This document shows, one piece after another, positions 23,261-31,756 of a stretch of DNA of 64,000 nucleotides. The notes beneath the pieces were generated by a model that worked only from the letters and a program-made list of their open reading frames with translations, was not told the DNA's origin and made no database searches. Position 1 is the stretch's first letter; every line of letters begins with the position of its first letter. This DNA comes from Pseudomonas viridiflava. GTDB lineage: Bacteria; Pseudomonadota; Gammaproteobacteria; Pseudomonadales; Pseudomonadaceae. Made by a program: the position numbers and the translations under genes. The stretch spans positions 404,883 through 468,882 of the forward strand of contig NZ_UUIS01000075.1 of assembly GCF_900589395.1 (NCBI RefSeq). Reading direction: 5' to 3'.

Positions 23261-24886
23261 ATGAACTTCAACAGGCTAAGCCTTTCACTCAAAACAGCGT
23301 CATGCTTTGCCGTGGTGACCTTGCTGCTGGTGGCCCTGGGTATTTTTTCCTATGTCCAGCTGGATCATTTACGCAACGCCGGCCAGGAACTCGAAGAGAA
23401 CGCCTTGCCCAGCACTCAAAGTATCGATGATGTTCAAATCGCCCTTCTACATGCACGCCTGGAAAGCATCAGGCTGCTCGCCACTGCCGACGCAGAGCAG
23501 AAAAAAGCGTCCGAAAGCAAAATCCGTGATGCCGTCGCCTCCCTGCAGTCCAACAGTGATTATTATCGACTGAACCTGATTTCAGGCGCGCAGGACCAGG
23601 CTCAGTTCGAGGCGGCGATGAAGGCCATGGCTATCTATATAGACGGGCTCGACCACTTGCTGGCGCTCAACGATTCACAGCACGCCGACGCCTTGGTGTT
23701 CGCCAACACCACCCAGGTTCAGAATGCTGGCGCGTTCCAGGAAAAGCTCAATGTCATACGTCAGTTCAACGCCAGCCAGGCCAAGGTGCTCGGCCAGGAG
23801 GCTGCTCACGTCTATGAGAACAGCATCGTCGTACTCGCTGCGGTCATCGTCATCGCGCTCATGCTGACCATCCTCCTCGCCATCACCCTTACCCGCAGCA
23901 TTGTCAGGCCCATCAACGCGTCCTTGGTCCTGGCGGAGGAAATTGCTGCAGGTAATCTGACCCGCCAACTGCAGGTCACGGGAACCGATGAGGTGTCGCG
24001 GTTGATGTCTGCCCTGAACCGCATGTCAAAAAATCTTCAAGGCACGGTCCAGGATATTTCTGACGCGTCTGCACAACTGAGCTCGGCGGCGGTGGAAATG
24101 ACGTCCATTACAGAATCGGCCGACCGATTGCTTCAACAGCAGAACAGTGAAATCGAGCAGGCCGCGACGGCGGTCAACGAAATGACCTGCGCTGTAGAAG
24201 AAGTCGCTCGCAATGCCACCTCGACATCCCAGGCGGCACAGGACTCCAGTGATTCGGCAAAACTGGGCAACCAACGGGTCAATGAAACGCTCAAGGCCAT
24301 GGAAGTCCTTACCCAATGGGTGGAGAGCTCCTCCAGCCAGGTGGTGGCATTGGCCGGACGCGCTGAAGACATCAGCAAGGTCTTGAGTGTCATTCGAAGC
24401 ATCGCGGAACAGACCAACCTGTTGGCCCTCAACGCTGCCATCGAAGCGGCCCGGGCAGGCGAACAAGGTCGAGGATTCGCCGTAGTCGCAGACGAAGTGC
24501 GCGCCCTCGCCCATCGCACCCATGCCTCGACCCTGGAGATCGAGCAAATGATCTTTGCCATACAACAGGGCTCGGCCACGGCCGTGGACTCGATCAGAAA
24601 AAGCACTGAGGAAGTGCACAACACGCGAAAAACGGCCGAGGACGCCGGACATTCGCTACGGCAGATAACGGATTCTGTAGCCGGTATCAATGATCGCAAT
24701 CAGCAGATTGCGGTCGCCTCGCAAGAACAGGCTCATGTTGCACGCGAGGTGGACAGGAGCCTGACCAGTATTCGCACGCTCGCCATCCAGAGCAGCGAAG
24801 GCGCGAATCAGACCCTGGCGGCAAGCAATGAGCTGTCGAAACTGGCCATCAGCCTGAACAACGCCGTCCTCAAATTCAAACTCTGA
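23261..24886 (+). CDS. Methyl-accepting chemotaxis protein
   Basis: 541 residues from ATG 23261; an in-frame TTG at 23180 is unlikely. First membrane helix about 11-31, a four-helix-bundle-type periplasmic sensor about 32-186, second membrane helix about 188-210, HAMP domain about 211-263, then the cytoplasmic signalling domain. The hairpin tip is present near residues 380-410 as E-Q-T-N-L-L-A-L-N-A-A-I-E-A-A-R-A-G and G-F-A-V-V-A-D-E-V-R. The sensor has the small 4HB layout, common for Pseudomonas receptors of organic acids or amino acids; the ligand cannot be read. No CheB/CheR-binding pentapeptide at the C-terminus (ends L-K-F-K-L). Confidence 0.92.
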   Translation: MNFNRLSLSLKTASCFAVVTLLLVALGIFSYVQLDHLRNAGQELEENALPSTQSIDDVQIALLHARLESIRLLATADAEQKKASESKIRDAVASLQSNSDYYRLNLISGAQDQAQFEAAMKAMAIYIDGLDHLLALNDSQHADALVFANTTQVQNAGAFQEKLNVIRQFNASQAKVLGQEAAHVYENSIVVLAAVIVIALMLTILLAITLTRSIVRPINASLVLAEEIAAGNLTRQLQVTGTDEVSRLMSALNRMSKNLQGTVQDISDASAQLSSAAVEMTSITESADRLLQQQNSEIEQAATAVNEMTCAVEEVARNATSTSQAAQDSSDSAKLGNQRVNETLKAMEVLTQWVESSSSQVVALAGRAEDISKVLSVIRSIAEQTNLLALNAAIEAARAGEQGRGFAVVADEVRALAHRTHASTLEIEQMIFAIQQGSATAVDSIRKSTEEVHNTRKTAEDAGHSLRQITDSVAGINDRNQQIAVASQEQAHVAREVDRSLTSIRTLAIQSSEGANQTLAASNELSKLAISLNNAVLKFKL

Positions 24887-24943
24887 CAGCCGCACGCGCC
24901 CCCGCAATGATGGCCGACACCCGCACTGCGACTCAGGCCCCCT

Positions 24944-25084
24944 GTAGGAGCGCGCTTGCCCGCGACCGGCTGCGTAGCAGTCGTAAAATTGTGGCGTTTC
25001 GCAGATTTTCAGATCGTAAATGTGTGGCGTTTCGCAGATTTTGCGAGCGCTGCGCACTCGGTCGCGGGCAGAGCGCGCTCCTAC
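24944..25084. repeat. Composite REP palindrome, copy 3 (two core units)
   Basis: 141 bp with the same arms and orientation as copy 1; the right arm has a small change (GCAGAGCG for GCAAGCG). Core has two units containing GTGGCGTTTCGCAGATTTT. The right end overlaps the codA stop codon: the TAG of GTAGG, read on the minus strand, is the stop. Confidence 0.9.
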
Positions 25085-26340
25085 AGGGCGATCTTCTGAT
25101 CAGTGTGCCGGGTGACGCGGGCCGGGTGGCGCTGCATGAGCACTTTGCCTGCGCGGATCGACATCAATACCTGTCCCTGGCTGCGGATCATTTCGTAGTC
25201 GTCGGGTGCCGAAAGGATCAGCAGGTTGGCCGGCCGGCCCACTTCCAGCCCGTAGCGCTCGCCCAGGTGCAGCGTGCGGGCGCTGTTGTCGGTGATCAGG
25301 TCCAGGCAGCGCTGCAGGTCTTCGTAGCCAAGCATGTGGCAGATATGCAGCCCTGCCTCCAGGATGCGCAGGATGTTGCCGTTGCCCAGCGGGTACCACG
25401 GGTCGACGATGGAGTCCTGGCCGAAACAGATATTCAGGCCGGCCCGATCAATCTCGGCCACCCGGGTCAGGCCGCGACGCTTGGGGTAACCGTCGTAGCG
25501 CCCTTGCAGGTGAATGCTCTCGGTCGGGCACGAAATGAAGTTGATCCGCGACTGCTTGAGCAGACGGAACAGCTTGTAGCAGTAGGCGTTGTCGTAGGAG
25601 CCCATCGCCACGGTATGGCTGGCGGTCACCCGCTCGCCCATGTCACGCACCCTCGCCTGCTCGGCCAGCACTTCCAGAAAGCGCGAGTGCGGGTCGTCGG
25701 TTTCGTCGCAATGCACATCCACCAGGCAACCGGTGCGCTCGGCCAGGTCCATGAGGAACTTCACCGACGACTCGCCCTGCTCACGGGTGTTTTCAAAATG
25801 CGGGATGCCACCGACCACATCGGCGCCCATGGCCACCGCTTCGGTCATCAGCGCGCGGCCGTCCTTGAACGATTCAATACCTTCCTGGGGAAAGGCCACG
25901 ATCTGCAGGTCGATCAGGTGGCGGGTTTCTTCGCGCACCTCCAGCATCGACTTGAGTGCCGCCAGGCTGGGGTCGGTGACATCGACATGGGTGCGCACAT
26001 GCTGAATGCCATTGTCGACCAGCATCTCGATGGTCTTGCGCGCCCGCACCTTGGTGTCTTCATGGGTCACCAGCGCCTTGCGCTCGGCCCAGCGCTCGAT
26101 GCCCTCGAACAGCGTGCCGCTCATGTTCCAGCTCGGCTCGCCGGCGGTCAGCGTCGCGTCCAGGTGAATGTGCGGCTCGACGAAAGGCGCGGTCACCAGG
26201 TTCTCTCCGGCATCCAGGTCGTTGGCGCCGTTGACCGGCACCGCAGCCGCCTGGGCGACGATGGCGGCAATCTTCGTGTCCTTGATTTCGAGACGGAACA
26301 GGCCCGTCTTGCCCCGCAGGCGGGCGTTGATGATGTTCAT
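25081..26340 (-). CDS. codA: Cytosine deaminase
   Basis: 419 residues from ATG 26340. Amidohydrolase that deaminates cytosine to uracil for pyrimidine salvage. Metal-site motifs match CodA: A-P-F-V-E-P-H-I-H-L-D (first His-X-His), H-C-D-E-T-D-D-P-H-S-R-F, a later S-H-T-V-A-M-G and F-G-Q-D-S-I-V-D-P-W with the catalytic aspartate. Its ATG overlaps the stop of the PucR-type regulator (ATGA), so translation is coupled. The stop TAG lies inside the end of a REP palindrome. An open antisense frame of about 600 codons across this gene is a composition artefact. Confidence 0.88.
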   Translation of the reverse strand: MNIINARLRGKTGLFRLEIKDTKIAAIVAQAAAVPVNGANDLDAGENLVTAPFVEPHIHLDATLTAGEPSWNMSGTLFEGIERWAERKALVTHEDTKVRARKTIEMLVDNGIQHVRTHVDVTDPSLAALKSMLEVREETRHLIDLQIVAFPQEGIESFKDGRALMTEAVAMGADVVGGIPHFENTREQGESSVKFLMDLAERTGCLVDVHCDETDDPHSRFLEVLAEQARVRDMGERVTASHTVAMGSYDNAYCYKLFRLLKQSRINFISCPTESIHLQGRYDGYPKRRGLTRVAEIDRAGLNICFGQDSIVDPWYPLGNGNILRILEAGLHICHMLGYEDLQRCLDLITDNSARTLHLGERYGLEVGRPANLLILSAPDDYEMIRSQGQVLMSIRAGKVLMQRHPARVTRHTDQKIAL

Positions 26341-27560
26341 GTTGACTCCTTGCTTTGGACTTTGGTCATACGCCATACCAGCAGCGCGACCGAGGCATTC
26401 ATACGAAAAAGAGGGTCATCCAGCGACTGGCCGCTTTGTTGCTCGATGCGCTGCAGCCGCTGGTTGATGGTGTTGCGATGGATCGCCAGGCGGTTGGCAG
26501 CCTTGTGGCCGTTGCCGTTTTCCTGCAGCCAGACGTCCAGGGTTTCGATCAGTAAAAACGGCTGCTTGCGCGAGGGCTCGATCAGGGCGCCGAGGGTCTG
26601 CTGTACAAAGTGGTCGATCACCGAGCGATCGCCGATGCCCTGCAACAGGCGCAGCACGCCCAGCTCACTGAAATCGCAGAAGCCGCTGGCCGGGTGCAGG
26701 GTTTCGGCCACATCGAGCGCCTGACGGGCCTCGTTCAAGGCCTGGCGATAACGCCCGCAGTCCTCAACGCGTGTGGCCAGCCCCATGAACAGGGTCAGGT
26801 CACCGATCAGGGCCGTGACGTTCTGGTACAGGCCCATCAGGTCGGCCCGCCAGGTAGCGGATTCCGGTAACAGCAGGATGAACAGATCGCCTTGCTGGAT
26901 CACCGGCAGCGGTTCATGCAGGGTCCGGTTCCAGGCTTCCAGATGGTCTTGCAAGATTTGCCGGATCTGCTGCAAGCGCTGCTCGGCCAGCACCGGGTTG
27001 TGCTGCTCGAACAGTACGCTCACCGATGACAGCCGCAGCGCCACCAGCCGCCGCGGGCCGTCCACCGGCAGCTGAGCATGCTCGGCGCGCTGGCGGGCGA
27101 TGGCCAGGCTGGGGTAATCGCCGGTCAGCAACTGGCTGAGGATGTCCTGCCGTGAACGCCGGGCCTGGGCCATGTGCACCAGGGCCGTGCCGATGGTGTG
27201 GCTGACGAACACCATCTTCAGCAGGTAAGGCTGCTCGATCAGTGGCAAGCCGTGCTGTTCAGCGCGGTCGACAACCGCCTGCGGAATGTTCTGGATGAAC
27301 GTGCCGCCCAGCAGGATCACCAGCCCGGCAATGCCCATGGCTACGCCGTCTTCCACCAGATTCAGCAGGTTGGCCTCATCCCGGGCGTGGTTGATGCCGG
27401 TGACGAACACCAGTTCGCCGCCCATGACCCACTCGGCAATGCCTTCGTTCTCGGCCACATACGGCCAGCGCACCGTACGGTGCAGGCACCGCGCGCCGGC
27501 CCGCACCGTCAGCGGCTCAAGCCCCGGCAGGCTGAGCACCTCTTCAACCGTCAGGCTCAT
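26337..27560 (-). CDS. PucR-family regulator between codB and codA
   Basis: 407 residues from ATG 27560, which overlaps the codB stop as ATGA. N-terminal PucR purine-catabolism domain about 1-125 (S-L-T-V-E-E-V-L-S-L-P-G; G-E-L-V-F-V-T-G-I). A central GGDEF-like/CdaR spacer follows. The C-terminal helix-turn-helix is at about 345-400 (N-G-N-G-H-K-A-A-N-R-L-A-I-H-R-N-T-I-N-Q-R-L). PucR proteins control purine or related nitrogen-source genes; here it most likely senses a pyrimidine and controls its own codB-pucR-codA operon. A regulator sandwiched between its permease and enzyme genes with 4-bp overlaps on both sides is tightly co-expressed. Confidence 0.85.
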   Translation of the reverse strand: MSLTVEEVLSLPGLEPLTVRAGARCLHRTVRWPYVAENEGIAEWVMGGELVFVTGINHARDEANLLNLVEDGVAMGIAGLVILLGGTFIQNIPQAVVDRAEQHGLPLIEQPYLLKMVFVSHTIGTALVHMAQARRSRQDILSQLLTGDYPSLAIARQRAEHAQLPVDGPRRLVALRLSSVSVLFEQHNPVLAEQRLQQIRQILQDHLEAWNRTLHEPLPVIQQGDLFILLLPESATWRADLMGLYQNVTALIGDLTLFMGLATRVEDCGRYRQALNEARQALDVAETLHPASGFCDFSELGVLRLLQGIGDRSVIDHFVQQTLGALIEPSRKQPFLLIETLDVWLQENGNGHKAANRLAIHRNTINQRLQRIEQQSGQSLDDPLFRMNASVALLVWRMTKVQSKEST

Positions 27561-28822
27561 TGCGGCCCCGACACCGAGCCCAGGGCCGCACGCCGGCCGC
27601 TGAACTGCAACAGGCCGATGTAGCACACCGCAGCCACGGCAATGCCTACCAGTGGTGCCACCCAGGGTGAGCTGTACGCCACCAGCGCGCCGGCGGCATA
27701 GGCGGTCAGGCCCCTATAGTTGTAGCGTGGCAGCACAGCGCCGGCCAACAGCGGGTATTGGCCCCGATGGCGATACCAGAAGTCCGCCATGATCACCCCG
27801 CCCACCGGCGGAATGATCGAGCCCAGCAACACCAGAAACGGAATCAGCATCTCGTACATGCCACCGATGGCCAGCACCACGCCCACGGCGGCGGCCACCA
27901 GCGTCATGGTCCGGCGACGTTCGCTGCGTAGCAGGTGGCAGGCGGCGGCCGACACGTTGTAGATGGTCGGCCCCTGGATGGTCCACAGATTCAGGCACAG
28001 CATGATCACGGCCGCAAACGACAGCCCTTGCAGGATCATCACTTCGACGATATCGGCTTGCTGGTAGACGATGGCGCACCAGGCCCCCGCCACCACCATC
28101 AGGCCGTTGCCGACCAGAAAGCTGACCACGCTGGCAATGATCGCCGCCCGCCCGGTCTTCGACAGCCGGGTCCAGTTGGTGGCCTGGGTGGCGCCACTGG
28201 CGAACGTGCCGAAGACCATGGTCACTGCGGCGGAAAAGGTCATGGTTTCGTGTGGAATGACCGCCGCCAGCCCGGCGAAGCCGCCGACATGACGGGTGGC
28301 GATCACCATCGAGACCACCAGCAGGATGAACATCAGCGGCACTGAGATCCGTGACAGCCGGTCCAGCCCCTTGAAGCCTATGATTGCGGTCAGGCTGAAA
28401 CCGAAGCCGAACACAATCATCAGCGGGATTGTCAGGCCCTCGGCGAGCCCCAGGATCTTCACCAGCACAATGGCCACGGTCGCCGTGCCCCAGGCGTACC
28501 AGCCCAGTTCGGCAAAGCCGAGCAGGAAATCCGAAAGCCGGCTGCCGGCCTCGCCAAAGCAGAAGCGGCCCATCAGCACGGTGTTCAGCCCGCTGCGCGA
28601 AGCAATGAACGCCAGGGCGGCGGCATACAGGGCCAGCAGGCTGTTGCCGATGGCAGCGATCCATAGCATGTCGACAAACGAGAACGCCATGCCCAGCTTG
28701 CCGCCGGCAAACATGGTGCCGGTGAAGAAGGTAAAGCTGAACAGCACCATCGAAATGGACAACAGGCCCTTGCGTGCCGAGGCAGGGGCTTCACTTAACG
28801 GGAAATCACCGGATGAACTCAT
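27557..28822 (-). CDS. codB: Cytosine permease (NCS1 family)
   Basis: 421 residues from ATG 28822 with a good AGGAGAAG site; the longer reading to 29020 has no such site. Twelve membrane helices. NCS1 features: F-T-F-F-T-G-T-M-F-A-G-G near the first helix, G-R-F-C-F-G-E-A-G in the third, and W-T-I-Q-G-P-T-I-Y-N-V-S-A-A later. CodB brings cytosine into the cell by cation symport; the downstream codA confirms the substrate. First gene of the operon. Confidence 0.87.
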   Translation of the reverse strand: MSSSGDFPLSEAPASARKGLLSISMVLFSFTFFTGTMFAGGKLGMAFSFVDMLWIAAIGNSLLALYAAALAFIASRSGLNTVLMGRFCFGEAGSRLSDFLLGFAELGWYAWGTATVAIVLVKILGLAEGLTIPLMIVFGFGFSLTAIIGFKGLDRLSRISVPLMFILLVVSMVIATRHVGGFAGLAAVIPHETMTFSAAVTMVFGTFASGATQATNWTRLSKTGRAAIIASVVSFLVGNGLMVVAGAWCAIVYQQADIVEVMILQGLSFAAVIMLCLNLWTIQGPTIYNVSAAACHLLRSERRRTMTLVAAAVGVVLAIGGMYEMLIPFLVLLGSIIPPVGGVIMADFWYRHRGQYPLLAGAVLPRYNYRGLTAYAAGALVAYSSPWVAPLVGIAVAAVCYIGLLQFSGRRAALGSVSGPQ

Positions 28823-29073
28823 TTTCTTCTCCTGCTGGCATGCGGGTGTGAGTAAAAAGCGCACAGAGACAGGAGCAATTACCAGGCCGCTTTCGGAACG
28901 GTCTGAAATCGGGAAAAAACGAGGCATGGGGACTATGCAGTTATGTGCATCGTGCACATCAATTCGCCGTAAGAATGATTTTTGCTGTGCTGAACGCCCT
29001 TTATTCAAGCGTTTACGCACCCTATTGGGTCAATGATCGGCGCTTGCGCCTGTTGCGCTGAAACCGGCCAGGT

Positions 29074-29181
29074 GCAGGAGCGGCGTCAGCCGCGATCGAC
29101 TGCGTTAGCAGTCGTAAATAGGCGGCGTTTCACAGATTTCTGCGAGCGCTGCGCACTCGATGCAACTGAAGCTGCGCCTGC
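29074..29181. repeat. Divergent composite REP palindrome, copy 4
   Basis: 108 bp. Internal parts match the other copies (CTGCGTTAGCAGTCGTAAAT on the left, GCGAGCGCTGCGCACTCGAT on the right, one core unit with GGCGTTTCACAGATTT). The outer arms differ: left GCAGGAGCGGCGTCAGCCGC, right end reading GCAGGCGCAGCTTCAGTTGC on the other strand. The arms therefore pair imperfectly and resemble a different REP subfamily. Confidence 0.7.
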
Positions 29182-29194
29182 AAGAAACGGTACA

Positions 29195-29290
29195 CCCTCT
29201 AGATTAGCGCTTATAAGGCTAATAAAGCTGAGTATTAAGGACTTTAAGGTTAAATCTAGTTAATCTTATAAAGGTAGATTCCAGCGTAAT
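29195..29290. promoter_or_regulatory. AT-rich promoter/operator region of hipBA
   Basis: About 95 bp of unusually AT-rich sequence lies just before the hipB-like gene. It holds GCTTATAAGG (29208-29217) and CTTATAAAGG, plus AATCTTATAAAGGTAGATT as an imperfect inverted repeat (AATCT...AGATT). HipB-type antitoxins bind inverted repeats overlapping their own promoter, so these are candidate operators. The remaining sequence from 28823 to 29073 shows nothing I can identify. Confidence 0.4.
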
Positions 29291-29340
29291 ACATGCTAGC
29301 ATTCACCTTATCGGGTCTAAGGCTCACTCAGGCAAACACT

Positions 29341-29685
29341 ATGAACGACTATTTCCCCGTTGCCTGTGCCGACAGGCTCAGCAGAATCGGGCTTCTGGTC
29401 AAGGCACGACGTCTTTCTCAAGGCTTGCGCCAGGCCGACCTGACCCAGGCCATCGGCGTCTCGCCTCACACGCTACGCAAGATCGAGAGCGGTTCGGAGC
29501 GAGTCGACCTGCGCTCGTTCATGCTGGTGCTGTGGCGCTTGGGCCTGACCGAAGTGGCGTTCAATACACTGGACGGCATCGAGCACAGCTCCGAGATCGC
29601 ACGCTTCACCCAGGATGAAGATGCCCACGCCAGCCTGGCATCCAGGCGCGTCAGGCTGAGCAAACCCAAGCCGGGGGATTTCTGA
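29341..29685 (+). CDS. HipB-like antitoxin / XRE-family regulator
   Basis: 114 residues from ATG 29341. Helix-turn-helix of the Cro/C1 type at about residues 16-65, with L-R-Q-A-D-L-T-Q-A-I-G-V-S-P-H-T-L-R-K-I-E as the reading and recognition helices. The basic C-terminus (A-S-R-R-V-R-L-S-K-P-K-P-G) is likely flexible, as in HipB. It directly precedes the HipA-family toxin, with overlapping stop and start (TGATG), the normal antitoxin-first order. It should bind the toxin and repress the operon from the AT-rich region upstream. Confidence 0.82.
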   Translation: MNDYFPVACADRLSRIGLLVKARRLSQGLRQADLTQAIGVSPHTLRKIESGSERVDLRSFMLVLWRLGLTEVAFNTLDGIEHSSEIARFTQDEDAHASLASRRVRLSKPKPGDF

Positions 29686-30899
29686 TGTCGCGCGCTTATG
29701 TGTACATGCAGGACCCTCACAGCGGCGAGGTCCTGACCCTGGGGCGACTGACCCTGAGCGGCCGGCAGGGCGAGTTTGTCTACGCGCCTGATCATGTGGC
29801 GCGTGGCGGCTGGGTGCCTGATCCGATTCACTATCCCCTGCGCGCCGAACCTTACACCGGCATCGTCAAGAATCGCGGCATACCAGGCTTCATCAACGAT
29901 GCCATGCCCGATGGCTGGGGCGAGCGCCTGCTGCACCGCGCCTACGGCCAGGCGCTGGCGCCCATCGATTACCTGCTCAAGTCCCCCAACCATGACCGCA
30001 TCGGCAATCTCATGGTCGGTACGTCAACCGTGCCTCCTGCGGGCCTGGGCGAGAGCACGGTGCCCACGCTCAAGGGCCTGGCAAAGTTCGTCGAGGCCTG
30101 TGAAGCGGTGTACGACGGCCAACTGGACGAACAGTCGATCAGGCTGCTCAATATTCGCCAGCAGCGCTCTTCCCTGGGCGGCGCGCGGCCCAAGCGCACG
30201 CTGCAGGACCAGGGCATGCTGATCCTGGCCAAGCCGCGCGACCGCTACGATGAGTATGATTTTCCGGCCATCGAATTTGCCTGCATGAGCTTTGCCGCCC
30301 GCAAGGGCTTGAACGTGGCCAGCACCGCCCTGCATGCCGAGCACCCGGCCACGCTGCTGATCAAGCGCTTCGACCGCACGCCACTGGCCGACGGCGCGCG
30401 CCGCATCCCGATGCTCAGCGCCCTGACGCTGCTGGACGCCGACTGGCATGCGTCCCATCACCCCGACTGGCGCTACGCGGCAGTGGCCGATGAAATGCGC
30501 CGGCGCGGCGTGCCGGACCAGGACCTGCGAGAGCTGTTCAAGCGCATGTGCTACAACGCGCTGGCGGGCAACAGCGACGACCACCCGCGCAACCACGCCA
30601 TCCTGTTGCTTGACGGCCAATGGCGTCTGTCTCCGCTTTACGATGTGCTGCCGATTCTCGAAGAAGGCCCTGCCAAGACCCTGGCCATGGCCGTGGGCCG
30701 CAGTGGCAGCCAGATCAGCCGCGCCAACCTGCTCAGCCATCATGCGCACTTTGCGTTGTCGCGTGACGAGGCCGGGGAGGTATTGGAAGAGGTTGCAGGC
30801 TGGGAAGAAGAACTGAAGGATTATTATGGCCAGTGGCTCAAGGGCCAGGACTTGCAGGCGGCATGCGAAGCGGTGGGCGCCGCCCGCATGCTGGGCTGA
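29685..30899 (+). CDS. HipA-family serine/threonine kinase toxin
   Basis: 404 residues, the usual HipA length. Starts at ATG 29685 inside the antitoxin stop (TGATG). HipA kinases phosphorylate a tRNA synthetase or other target and stall growth. Conserved parts are visible: N-D-A-M-P-D-G-W-G early, S-S-L-G-G-A-R-P-K (the autophosphorylation-loop region), L-L-I-K-R-F-D-R, N-A-L-A-G-N-S-D-D-H-P-R-N-H with the catalytic aspartate, and L-S-P-L-Y-D-V-L with the metal-binding aspartate. All are intact, so the kinase is probably active. It lies beside core NAD genes, and the preceding AT-rich DNA suggests acquisition. Confidence 0.86.
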   Translation: MSRAYVYMQDPHSGEVLTLGRLTLSGRQGEFVYAPDHVARGGWVPDPIHYPLRAEPYTGIVKNRGIPGFINDAMPDGWGERLLHRAYGQALAPIDYLLKSPNHDRIGNLMVGTSTVPPAGLGESTVPTLKGLAKFVEACEAVYDGQLDEQSIRLLNIRQQRSSLGGARPKRTLQDQGMLILAKPRDRYDEYDFPAIEFACMSFAARKGLNVASTALHAEHPATLLIKRFDRTPLADGARRIPMLSALTLLDADWHASHHPDWRYAAVADEMRRRGVPDQDLRELFKRMCYNALAGNSDDHPRNHAILLLDGQWRLSPLYDVLPILEEGPAKTLAMAVGRSGSQISRANLLSHHAHFALSRDEAGEVLEEVAGWEEELKDYYGQWLKGQDLQAACEAVGAARMLG

Positions 30900-30908
30900 G
30901 GCAGTGAA

Positions 30909-31742
30909 TCAAGCCGCGTCAGGAACACACGGCAGTGCGCGCTTGTGCGCCGTACGCCGGTAGGCCTCCTCGATCAATGCCCGTGTCGCCGGCACCACCT
31001 CCTCGCCCATCAGGTAGGCGTCGATCTCGGCGTAGCTGCAGCCGTAGGCCACTTCATCGAGCTTGCCCGGTTGCAGTTCTTCCAGGTCCGCCGTCGGCGC
31101 CTTGTGCACCAGGTGCGCCGGCGCCCCCAGCGCATCGGCCAACAGGCGCACCTGGCTCTTGGTCAAGCCCGACAGCGGTGCCAGGTCGCAGGCGCCGTCA
31201 CCAAACTTGGTGAAAAAGCCCATCAACGCTTCGGCGGCATGGTCAGTGCCGACCACCAGGCCATTGGTGAAGTTGGCAATGGCGTACTGCGCGACCATCC
31301 GTGCTCGGGCCTTGACGTTGCCTTTGGCGAAGTCGACCTGCTCGGGTGTCGGCTGCAGGCCCTCGATGCTGATGGCGGCCATCAGGCCGTCGACACCGTC
31401 GGCAATGTTGCTGGTGGTGATCAGGTCCGGGCCAATGAAGTCCAGCGACGCCTGGGCATCGCGCTCATCGGCCTGGGTGCGGTACGGCAGGCGCACGGCG
31501 ATAAAGCGTGCATCGTGGCCTTGTTCGCGCAGTTGTTCCACGGCCAGCTGGCACAGGCGCCCGGCGGTCAGCGAGTCGACGCCGCCACTGATGCCCAGCA
31601 CCAGGGTCTTGCAGCCGGAATCTTTCACTACCTGCTGGATAAAGGCGGTGCGACGGGCAATTTCGTGCGCTTCGTTGCCGGCCGACCACTGTTGGTTGAT
31701 TCCCAGTTCGCGGGCAATATCGGTTTGCAGTGCGGTGCTCAT
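30909..31742 (-). CDS. nadE: NH3-dependent NAD+ synthetase
   Basis: 277 residues from ATG 31742 with GGAGAA upstream. Converts nicotinate adenine dinucleotide to NAD+ using ammonia and ATP. The ATP-pyrophosphatase loop is S-G-G-V-D-S at about residues 52-57. Further family motifs are R-L-P-Y-R-T-Q-A-D-E, V-V-G-T-D-H-A-A-E and T-K-F-G-D-G-A-C-D-L. There is no glutaminase domain, so this is the short, ammonia-using form like E. coli NadE. Last gene of the pncA-pncB-nadE operon (14 bp after pncB), which salvages nicotinamide through nicotinate. Confidence 0.94.
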   Translation of the reverse strand: MSTALQTDIARELGINQQWSAGNEAHEIARRTAFIQQVVKDSGCKTLVLGISGGVDSLTAGRLCQLAVEQLREQGHDARFIAVRLPYRTQADERDAQASLDFIGPDLITTSNIADGVDGLMAAISIEGLQPTPEQVDFAKGNVKARARMVAQYAIANFTNGLVVGTDHAAEALMGFFTKFGDGACDLAPLSGLTKSQVRLLADALGAPAHLVHKAPTADLEELQPGKLDEVAYGCSYAEIDAYLMGEEVVPATRALIEEAYRRTAHKRALPCVPDAA

Positions 31743-31756
31743 GGTGGGTTCTCCCT

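Noticed and set aside
24907..26724. Plus-strand open frame of about 605 codons
   Set aside because: It runs antisense through codA and into the PucR gene and starts inside a REP palindrome. Composition (H-, Q- and V-rich, no domain) is that of a frame opposite a GC-rich gene.
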